DNA of 64,000 nucleotides from Aestuariibaculum marinum. GTDB lineage: Bacteria; Bacteroidota; Bacteroidia; Flavobacteriales; Flavobacteriaceae. Position 1 is the first letter of the stretch, and the number at the start of each line of letters is the position of its first letter. Positions 48,315-60,300 of the stretch are shown piece by piece. The stretch covers positions 135,273 to 199,272 of the forward strand of contig NZ_JACVXD010000001.1 in the NCBI RefSeq assembly GCF_014596975.1, written 5' to 3'. Below the pieces are notes generated by a model. That model saw nothing but the letters and a program-made list of their open reading frames with translations. It was not told where the DNA came from and made no database searches. The translations under genes were made by a program, and so were the position numbers.

Positions 48315-51300
48315 ATGAAAAAAACTACTTATTTAAAAACAACTTTGGTTGTTTTATTCTTATTGCTGTCCTATTGCGGTATAGCCCAAACATACAAAGC
48401 GTTTTCCGTTAGGGAAAAGGTTGATGTTCGTGGGAGTATGCTTGTTATAGGTAATAATATTTTAGGACAAAATGATAATGATTTCTATGATGATAAAGCC
48501 AATAATCAGGATTTCAATATGCAATATATTGATATCGATAGTGATGCCTCTACGTTTAGTTCGAGTAGTGCCGATTTAATTTTATCAGATCATCAAGATG
48601 GAAGCTCAACCGATTGTTATCGTGTTGTGTTTGCGGGACTGTATTGGAGTGCTATGCTTAAAGATGATGAGACAAGATCTAGTATTTCTAATGTTAAATT
48701 AAAATTACCTAATAGTTCGACATATACCGATATCTCTGGTGAAATTGTATATGATGCAATTGTAAATCCTATTTCAGCCTTTAATAACGAGCCAGCTAAT
48801 ACTCCTTATGCTTGTTTTGCTGATGTAACTGATATCCTGTCTAGTTTAGGAGATATTGAAGGAACTTATACTCTCGCAAATGTTGTGTCTAGTGAAGGTA
48901 CAAACAACTCAACAGGTTTAAGTGCAGGATGGTCTTTAATAGTAATTTACGAAGATCCTGTTTTACATACAAAATCATTCACCCTTTTTGATGGATTTAG
49001 TCATTTATATAAAGGACACCAGGAAACTATTCCTGTAACAGGGTTCAGAACTCCGTCAATGGGAGATATTGATTTACAATTTGCTTATGGGGCTTTAGAT
49101 GGCGATAAAACCCAAAAAGCAAATAAATTAGAAATTAATGGAAAAGAAGTTTCGACTCCATTGCGAGGACCAGCAAATAATTTCTTCAATTCTGTAGTTG
49201 AAAATACGAATGGAGTATCTCATCCTAGAAACCCCGAAGGAGACAATACTCTAGGTTATGATACTGGGTTCTTAGAAATTTTGCATGCAAATCCTGAATA
49301 CATTGATAATGATGTAACTTCTGCAGATTTTAGATTACAGGTAGCCAATGGACAGGCCGATCCTATTTATGCATTTTTTAGTGCGTTTGCTGTGGATATT
49401 TTTTCACCAGATATTGAACTGATTAAAACCGTAGTGGATACTGGCGGAGATGATATTGATGGAGATGATGTGTATTTAGGCCAGCAATTATTCTATGAAA
49501 TTTCGTATCAGAGCGTTGGTAACGATAATGTTACTAATTTCACAATAAAAGATGTACTTCCAGATAATATTGTTTTTGATCCTGCAGATGTTGACTTAAC
49601 CAACGCAGGGGGGGCTACAATACAGTCTTATGATCCTGTAACGAGAACTATTGTTTTTGCGATACCTGATGGATCAGTGGAAGTTAACGATCCACAATTC
49701 ACGATAAGAATTCCAGTACGAATTGTCCCTAATTGTTACGATTTAAGTCAGGCTTGTTCTAATGAAATTAAGAATCAAGCTTTTGGTACTTATACAGGTG
49801 TTATAAGTGGTACTGTTGTTGTAGATGAGGGTAGTTTTGCTACCGAAGAATGTTTGGGGGTGCCTGGTTCAACCAACTTTTTAGTTGATATTTCTAATTG
49901 TACCTTTGAAAAAACGGAGATTTTATGTGGTGAAAGTGTTGTTTTAACAGCAGCCGATGGTTACGATAGTTATTCATGGTCTACAGACCCATCAGGAACT
50001 CCGGTTGTAGGTACAGGACAAACCTATACTGCTACGGGAACAGGCACATATTATGTACAAAATACAACTTCATCTACCTGTATTTCTATTCAGGAAACCA
50101 TTAATGTTATTCCTTACGGAAACACCATAACAAACCCAATTATTCCTTACGCAGATTTATTGCCTATCTGTCCTAATGATGGTAAGGTACTACCTTATAT
50201 TTTCTTATGTGGGGCTAACGATGTTCGTAATATTCAAACAGGTATAAGTGATGCGGTATCAATTAGCTGGCAACAGTTAGATGAATCCAGTTGTGATGAA
50301 ATGTTAGTTGATGACTGTGCTAACGAAAATGAATCTTGTACCTGGAATGAAGTTGGTTCAGGACCAGATTTTCTTGTAGACGATGCTGGACAATTCAGAA
50401 TTGTGATTAACTACCCAGGTGGGTGTTTTAGTATTTTTTATTTCAATGTGTATCAGAACCTATTAGATCCAACTATTACGGCCAAAGATATTATTTGTAC
50501 AACGCCCGGTCAGGTAACTGTTGGCGGTGTACCGTCTGGATATGAGTACAGTTTAGATCCTAGCGGACCATGGCAATCGTCTAATGTATTTGAAATAAAT
50601 ACACCAGATTATTATACAGTTTATATCCGTCAGGTTGAAGTAGAAACTAATCCTTGTATTTTCCAGACACCAAGTATTTATGTACGTAACCGAGAGGCAG
50701 ATGTAACTGAATTTGTTACGCAACCTACCTGTAACGGAGATAAAGGAACCATAAAGCTTGCGGTTAACGATGCGTTGCCTCAATATTCATATAGCTTATC
50801 CTTAAACGGAACAGTGATTAATAGCGTAGGTCCGATTATGGATAGTGATTATACATTCGATAATCTTAATCCAGGAACTTATACCTATAATATTACAACA
50901 GATGATGGTTGTGTATTTACGGGTGATATTGAAATAATAAATCCACCAGTATTAACAGTTACTTCTGCCATAACTAAGGCTTTAACTTGTACTGATGGTG
51001 AAATTACAGTATATCCAGTTGGAGGAACCCCTCCTTATCAGTATTATGTAAATGGTAATACCATTTCTCAGGATTCTCCAGTGATTGCTGCACCAACACC
51101 AGGAACATACGATATTACAGTAATTGATTTTAATGGGTGTTCGGCTTCAACAACGCAAACTATAGAAGGTATATTACCGCCTGAATTTACAGTGGAACAA
51201 ATCAATATTTTATGTAATGGCGAAAATTCAGGAAGTATAACTTTTAGCGTGACTAATGCGAATGGTTATAGTATTAGTTATAGCATCGATAATGGAAATA

Positions 51301-54300
51301 CTTTTACATCAAATCCGGAATTTTACAACCTTACAGCTGGTATATATCAAACGCTTATCGAGTATACCTTAGATGGAGAAGAGTGTTTTAGTGTGACTGA
51401 AGATATTGTCATTACAGAAACAGATTATCCTTTAAGTGCTTCGGCAGGGGTGTCTCAATTAGCAGGTTGTGGTCCAAATGGTGAAGGTCGTGTGCGTGTT
51501 ACAAACCCAACAGGAGGAACGCCACCTTACGAGTATAGTTTCGATAACCAAGCATCTTGGACTTCAGATAATGAAGCATGGGTAGCTCCTGGGACCTATA
51601 CTATTTATATGCGTGATGCTAATGGCTGTATTTATGCAATGCCTGGAATTATTATCGATCCGGAACCAGTACCACCGTCAATTAGTATTTCAGATGTGGA
51701 TTATAACTGTGATGGAACGGGTAATACAACCGTTGTGGTAAACAATACAGGATCAGATTCGTATTCTTACGGTTATTTATTGGATGGTGTTGAAAATCCG
51801 AATTTAGCAGATCCTCAAACCTTCCTAAATGTATCCGAAGGTAGTCATACTATTAGTGTGACTTATAAATTAGAAACCGTACCTACATATAGTAACTTAT
51901 TATTTGAAAGCTTTGGTTCAGGTGGAGATGTCACCTCACCGGGAATTAATCCGAATTTTTGTTTCGAAAGACAGGTTGAAGCAACAAAATGTAACGGTGA
52001 TAGATTATTTGGTAACGGGGAATATACGGTTACGAATGAATTACGTAACAATCCTTATAGCGGATGGTGGAGTCCGAGAGACCATACTACTGGAAGCATT
52101 CCTGGAAGATTCCTGGCGGTTGATGCTGGTTTTGCAATTCCAGATAATGCGGTAGTTTACAGAAAACCAATTACCGATATCATTCCGAATCAACCAATTC
52201 AGGTGCGTTTCTTTGCAACTAACTTATTAAAAGTGGGGAATACACAACCAGATGCATCTCTTACGGTGGAGTTACAGGATAGTAATGGAGTGGCTCTATC
52301 GTCTCAATCAATAGGAGGTATACCTAAAACAAACGGTTGGGTAGAGTTCAACGAAACTATAGATCCAGGAAATAATACAGCTTTAGATTTTGTTTTACGA
52401 TTAGAAATAGCTCAGGTTAACGGAATAGACTTTGCTGTAGACGATATTGAAGTATATCAGTTACCAGTAACTTGTATTACTCAGGAAGATTTTCCATTTA
52501 TTATAGAATCAGGTCAGGCATTTTCTGCAGGTATTGTATCCACAAGTAACGTAAGTTGTGCAAGTGCAGGTGATGGAAGTATCACTATAGCGGCTCAAAA
52601 TTTCGATGAAACAAATGGTTATCAGTATTCTATTGATGGTGGTTCAACATGGATTACGACAACAACATCTCCTTTAACCATTTCAAATTTAACCGAAGGA
52701 ACTTACGATATTGTTGTGCGTTATGATGCCTCATCAGATGGTGTTTGTGATGCAACATTGCAAGCTGAAATTACTGCGCCAACATCGTTAAGTGTGTCGG
52801 CAACCACAACACCAGTAACTTGTTTAGATGGGTCAACTGTTACAGTTACAGCAACAGGAGGAACTGCAGCATATACATACGAACTAGTTGATGCAACTTC
52901 AAATGTAACGCCATTCCCAGCGACCGGTATTTTAACTAATGTTGCAGCAGGCGATTATACGATTAGAGCAACCGATGCTAACGGATGTACTGCGACAACA
53001 ACAATAAGTTTAACAGCTCCAACAGCTCCAACAGCTTCAATTGTTAATGCCGATTATTGTTACGATACGGCTAACGGAGCGACTTTAGAGGTTGCTGCTT
53101 CTGGAGGACAAACACCTTATGAATATAGTGTAAACGGTGGAGCTTTTCAATCAAGTCCTGTTTTCAGCGATCTAACTCCTGGTGATTATGAGTTTATCGT
53201 AAGAGATGCTTACGGATGTGAATCTGCTTTAATAGCTGAAACAATTGCTGCTCAGGTTAATATTTCAGCTGAAATCACAAAAGAATTAGATTGTACAGTA
53301 TCGCCTGACGCCGTAATTTCGGGAACTATTTCTGAAGGGTATTCGCCATATACAGTAACTTTAATTCAAGGTTCTGGTACTGTAAATTTATCAGGAAACA
53401 CGTTTACCTTAACTACAGGTGTTGCTGGAACCTACCAATTCCAGGTAACTGATGCAAACGGATGTACTGCTGTATCGAATGTGATTACTGTGAATCCTAT
53501 CGAAAACCCGACAGCGACAACAACAGTAGTTAATGCCTTATGTAATGGTAGCAGCGATGGTTCGGTTCAAATTGTACCTTCTGGAGGAGTAGGACCTTAT
53601 ACTTTTAATTTTAACGGATTAGGTTTCTCAACAACGTCCTTATATACAGGATTAGCGGCTGGAACTTATAATTATCAGGTTCAGGATGCTAATGAATGTA
53701 CTTTTGATGGAACCGTAACAATAACAGAGCCTTCTATTTTAGATATAACGGCTTCAGCAACAGCATTTAGTTGTGATGATAATAATATAGCTGAATCTTC
53801 AACGGTAACGATTGTTGTGCCAACAACAGGAACAGCTCCATATACCTATAGTTTTAACGGTTCGGCTTATACTGCTTCAAATACATTTGAAGTAAATGAT
53901 AATGGTTCAGATCAAACCATAACATATTCTGTTCAGGATGCTAATGGATGTACTGCTGATGGTTCATTAACTATTTCAGCGTTAAATCCACCAACCGATT
54001 TAGATTTTTCGGCAACTACTGTAACTTGCGATAATGAAACAGCAAGCATAACAATAACAGCAACTAATGGAGTAGGAACGTTAGAATACGAAACTATAGC
54101 GCCTTCACAAGAAATTATTGGAAAGCAAAGCTCGAATGTGTTTTCAGATTTAGAACCAGGCACCTATATATTCAGGGTAACTGATGCGAATGGGTGTTAT
54201 TATACAGAATCGTTTGTAGTTCCTCCCGTAACACCAATTGCCATGACCGCTCTGAAATTAAGAGATGTGTTATGTTTTGGAGGAAACGATGGTGCTGCCC

Positions 54301-57300
54301 AATTTGAAGTATTTAACGCAACGAATTTCACGTATACAGTAACGGGAGGAACAGCAACAGTTACAGGTTCTGTAATTAATTTAACAGATTTAGCTGCTGG
54401 AACATATAGCGTTACTGTAACAGATACAGATACAGGATGTACAGCTACCGAAAGTGTAACTATCAATGAACCAACTGCTGCTGTTAGTGCAACAGCCTTG
54501 GCAACTAATATTACTTGTAATATTTCAGAATCTCAAATTACTATTACAGCAACAGGAGGAACTCCTAATTATAGTTATGCTGCTGTAGCTCAAGGGACAA
54601 CGGTCACTGATTTTGATTACGGAAGTAGTAATGTTATTACTGTAGATACAGCGATAGATGGTTTAGTTTTTGATGTTTATATAAAAGATCAAAACAACTG
54701 TACATTACCAACGCCAATAGTGGTAAATATAGAACAAGATGAATTACCAACAGTTACTGCACCAACGGTAGATAATCAGTGTGATGTGTCTTCTGGATTT
54801 ACTTTTGAAGTTAATGCAACAGGAGTAACGCCGTTATCATACAGTATTAACGGAGGCACTTCATATCAGTCAAGCCCAATTTTTACTGTTAATGCGGCAG
54901 GTAATTATACAGTTACCGTTAGAGATGCTAATGGATGTATTGTAACAGCCGACACCTCTACAGATGTGTTTGAACCTATTACCGTTGATGTATTATTAAC
55001 TAAAGATTTAACCTGTTCGACACCTGCTGAAGCCACTATTGAAGGAACAATTTCAGGTGGTAATGCACCTTATAATGTCACATTCATTCAAGGAAGTGGA
55101 ACAATTAATGTTAGCGGAAATACTTTTGATTTGTCAACTTCAACTTTTGGTGATTATCAGTTTTTAATTACCGATGCTAACGGTTGTACTCAACAAACAG
55201 GTGTAATTACTGTAACAGAACCAATAACAGTAACAGCATCAGTAACATCGGGAGACCCTAGTTGTAATGGTGATCTTCAAGGATACATTCAGCTAACAGC
55301 TTTAACAGGAGAAGCGCCATATCAGTATAGTATTGACGACGGAGTAACATTCGTAGATTCTAATATTTTTACTGAAGTAGCAGGAGGCACTTATGATTAT
55401 GTGGTTAGAGACAGTAAAGGGTGTGAAGCCACAGGTCAGGTTACAATTGTTGAGCCACCAGTAATTGACTTTAATTTAGCCAAATTGGATATTACTTGTG
55501 ACACTAGCGGAGGAGGAACAAGTTTAGGTGAAATTACAGTTGAAAATGTATCAGGAGGAACATTACCATTAACATACTATATAACCAATAATTTTGGAGA
55601 TGTTATTGCAGGAAATCCATACTCAGCATCAGCAAGAGAAGATTATACCTTTGAAATTATAAACTATGGTATTTATACTATTAATGTGGTTGATGCTAAT
55701 GGTTGTAATTTAGAAAAACAAATTACAATAGCTTCACCTCCAGAAGATTTAGAGATTGATGTGACGACCGTTTCGTCAGATTGTACAAATGGAGGTACAG
55801 CAACTGTTGAAGCTCTGTCTTCGGTTTCTGGTTCTGAATATGAATTTGCAATTTTAGAGTTTAATACTGTTCCATATGCATCTGCAGGTTCATGGTTAGA
55901 TCCAGATGTTGTTGGAGGAAACATTAGAACATTTACAAATTTAACACCAGGTGTGGTATATACATTTGTTGTACACGACAAGACCACTGGATGTTATTTT
56001 GTTAAAGCAGCAGATACCCCTATATTATCAGCTTCACCTTTAACATCTGTAGTGACTCCTAATAATATTTCTTGTGTAGGTGCTGCCGATGGAAGCGTAA
56101 CATTTACAATTGATAATTTTGATAGTTTAACGACTTCTGTAGACTATGAAATTTTTAGAGCATATAGCAACGTTTCTGTTATAGCAAGTACAAATGTATC
56201 TGTAACCCCAGGAACTCCAGAAACAATTACAGCTCCAATACCTGGTTCATTATCCATAGGTCAATATTACATAGTTTTTACAGAAAACGGAACAGGTTCT
56301 TTTGACGGTTGTGAATCAGCTTCAGAAATTTTTGAAATCAAAGAATCATCTGTGGCATTAGAGTTCCAAGCTCAAGTTCTTAAAAATGAAAATTGTAATG
56401 AGTTAGGTGTTTTAAGAGCTACTGGAAGTTTCGGTACCACACCGTACCAATATCAAGTGGTGGTTGCAGGAGGTTCTTTAAATGATGCAGATTGGGTGTC
56501 TACTAACATTTTTGAAAGGGCTGAAGGTCTTTACGATGTTCATGTTCGTGATGCTTATGGTTGTGTTGTTACAGAAGCGAATGTTCAAATTATTAAAGAC
56601 GCCGAACCAATAATCGATCCAGTAGCTCAGGACTGTTGGAATGGTGAGCCATTTACTGTGACTTTAGATGGAACGACTTTTAACGGAAATCGCACTTATA
56701 ATGTAAATGGAGGTGCTTATCAAACAAGTGCCGATTTTACAATTTCAGCAGCGGGTACTTATACTTTCAATATTAAAGATGATAACGGATGTATAGATCC
56801 AACAACCCTTGTGGTTAATCCGCCTGTAGTATTAGATGCAATTTTAAGTTTAGATTTAACTTGTGACGACGATGCTGTTATTAATTTATCGGCATCAGGA
56901 GGTTCTGGCACCTATACTTATGAAATATTATCTCCGGTTTCTGCAGTTGGAAATATTTCAGGAGCAACATCTGGAATATTTACAGGATTGAATGAAGCAG
57001 GAACTTATATCTTTAGAGTAACAGACGATCAAGGATGTGAGGCGGTATCAAATCCAGTAGAGGTAACACCTACTACAACACCAACATTAACCACTCAGGT
57101 ATTTGATGTGACTTGTAATGGTGGGGCTGATGGAAGTATTATTGTAACAGCAGCCAATGGTATTTCGCCTTATGAATATAGAAAAAGTGATGATGGCGGT
57201 TCAACTTGGGATGCTTGGCAAACCTCAAATGTATTTGATGGTTTAGCTGAAGGCACTTACACTATACAGGTAAGAGATAGTAAAAGTTGTGAGTCTCTTC

Positions 57301-60300
57301 CTGTTGATGTACCGGTTGATGCCCCTGATGTAGTTGTAGCTGATGCACAAGTTACAACAACGTTAAGTTGTGGAGAAGGAAATGCAACGTCCCCAGCAGA
57401 AGTTACCGTAACAGCAACCGGAGGTTCAGGTTCTTATTTATATAGTTTTGATGGAGGTTTAAATTATTCAACATCAAATACATATAGAACGTATAATCCA
57501 GGAACAGTAACAGCTTTGGTGAAAGATACCAACGGTTGTACTGCCGCAAGTTCTGCAACTACAGATATTGAACCATTAAGTGTTCCTACGGATTTAGATT
57601 TTGTTCCAACAGATATAACCTGTATAACAACGACGGCTTCAGTTACCTTAACGGCAACTAATGGTGTAGCACCATTGAAATACAGTATTATTTCACCAGC
57701 ATCCGAAACTACAAATATTTCAGGTGAAGATTCAGGTGAGTTTACAGGATTATTGCCAGGAACTTATGTATTTACAGTTACCGACGCAAATGGATGTTCT
57801 TACACAGAAGCTTATACAATTAACCCTGTAACGAATATTACAGTTTCAGGTCAGTTAATAAATGATGTCTTATGTACAGGTAGTTCTGATGGGGCTGTAG
57901 AGTTTATCGTTGGTAATTTCTCAGGAACTTACAGTTATACCATTAATGGAGGAACAGCAATTACAGGACAAACTAATACAACGATTGGTATCACTGGAGT
58001 TTCAGCTGGAGATCAAACTATTATAGTGACTGATGATGTTACAGGTTGTACAGATACCATTTCAGTAACAGTAGGAGAGCCAACGGCAGTAGCCTTAGCT
58101 GAAATAGATAATATTAATGCAAATTGTAATTTCGGTGCGCAAGTAACAGTCGAAGCAACAGGAGGTACATTGCCTTACGAGTATGCATTTATTATTAATG
58201 GTTCTGCTCCAATTGATGCAGATTATAGCAATAGTGCATCTGCAGTTTTAGATCCAACAATAAGTACAGATTGGGATGTTTGGGTAAGAGATGCGAATGG
58301 GTGTACAGATATGATTGATGTCACTATTATAACCGACCCGCTACCAACAGTGACAGTACCAACTATTTCAGATAATCAATGTAATTTAAATGGAGATCCG
58401 TTTACATTTACAGTAACTAATCCAACAGGAATAGAGCCATTTAGTTATTCTATTGGTGCTGGATTCCAAACCAGTCCAACGTTTACGGTGTCTACACCTG
58501 GTACTTATCAAGTAACGGTTAAAGATGGAAATGGATGTACAATAACAATGCCTACACCAATTGAAATTTATCCAACTTTAGATTTAAATGTTGCTGTAAC
58601 GACATTACCAAGTTGTGATACTGCAGATGGAGTGATTACTGTAACAGGAGCGGGAGGTTCAGGAAATTACAGCTATGCTATCGATTATGCAGGAGCGACT
58701 GTTTCTGGAAATGAAATTTCAGGTATTCCTTCAGGTTCGTATACAGTTACAATCACTGATGTGGATACGGGATGTACTAATACAGCACCTATTACTTTAG
58801 ATGCGCCGACACCAGTTACCTTTACACCAATACCAACCGATGTAACCTGTAACGGAGGTAGTGATGGAATGATTACAGTTGATTTACCATCAACTAACGA
58901 TAACCCGATCTATACATACGAGATTATAGCTCCAATTACGGTTGGACCTCAAACTTCAAATGTATTTACAGGATTAGCACCAGAAACTTATACTGTTCGT
59001 GTAACTTCAGGAAGAAATTGTATCGCTGAACAAGATGTTGTTATTGGTGAACCAGATGCTATTGTAGTACCAAATCCTACAGTGGTAGAGTATACTTGTG
59101 CTCCGGATACTAATGCAGCAAACTTTGCTTCAATTACAGTTTCGGGTGTTACGGGTGGTTCTAACAATTATGGGATTTATGAATTCTATAGAGATGGAGC
59201 TTTAGTTCAGTCTGGTGCAAATAATGTGTATAATGAAGCCGATTTCTCTGGCGGAAATTACACCATCAATGTATACGACGAAAATGGATGTTCTGGAACA
59301 ACAACTGCAATTATTGCGCCTTATATAGAATTAGAGGACATCAATATCGCAATTGATAATGCAATCACTTGTGTTAACGATGAAGATATTACAGTATCGG
59401 CAACAACTACTGGAACAGCAAATTTACAATATACTGTTGAAGGTGTTGATGTGTCATACAACCAAACGAATACAATAGGAATCTTTACAGGTTTAGCAGT
59501 AGGTAACTACATTATTACTGTTGAAAACTTAGATACAGGATGTAGTTTACAAACCGTACACTATGTAATTGATCCTAATACGTTTGAATTAGATATTGAA
59601 AGTATTACCGATGTAACCTGTTTTAGTGATAACGACGGAAGTGTAACCTTAACCTTAGTAGATCGTGTACCAACACCAACCGATGAAGCTGGTCCGTTTA
59701 CTTATGATGTGTTAGATGCTTCAGGAGCTTCAGTACAAACGGGAGCTTCGGCTAATGCAGGTCCGTTAACCATTACTGGATTAGTATCAGGAACGTATAC
59801 CATTAATGCGACATTAACTAATGCACCTTTCTGTACCGTGTCAACAAATGTGACCATTACAGCTCCGACTGCACCATTAGAAATACAAACGTCTCACACC
59901 GATATTACATGTATTGGTGCGGATGGAACGATTTCTGCGAGTGGTTCTGGTGGATGGCCTGGTGATTATGAGTATCAGTTAGAGTTAGGTGGAACTGTCG
60001 TTTCAGCGTTCAGCAGCACCTATTATTTCGAAGGGTTATCAGCTGGAATTTATACAGTAAGCGTAAGAGATAGTCAAGGGTGTATTGCTTCGGAAACAGT
60101 TGAGTTAATCGATCCGCTACCAATAGATGCAACGGTTACACCAAGTACAACTATGTTATCTTGTTTTGATGATAGAACAGCAAGCATTACAGTAACCAAT
60201 GTCTTAGGTGGTCAGGGAGGCAATTATACATATACCTTAAATGCCTTATCACCTGTTGTAAGTTCGTCAGGACCTCAAACATCTAACGTGTTTACAGGTT

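Noticed and set aside
55673..55987. Antisense open frame inside sprB (and similar at 50553, 53933, 54200)
   Set aside because: Caused by the Thr/Gly-rich codons of sprB read backwards; no start context or family.
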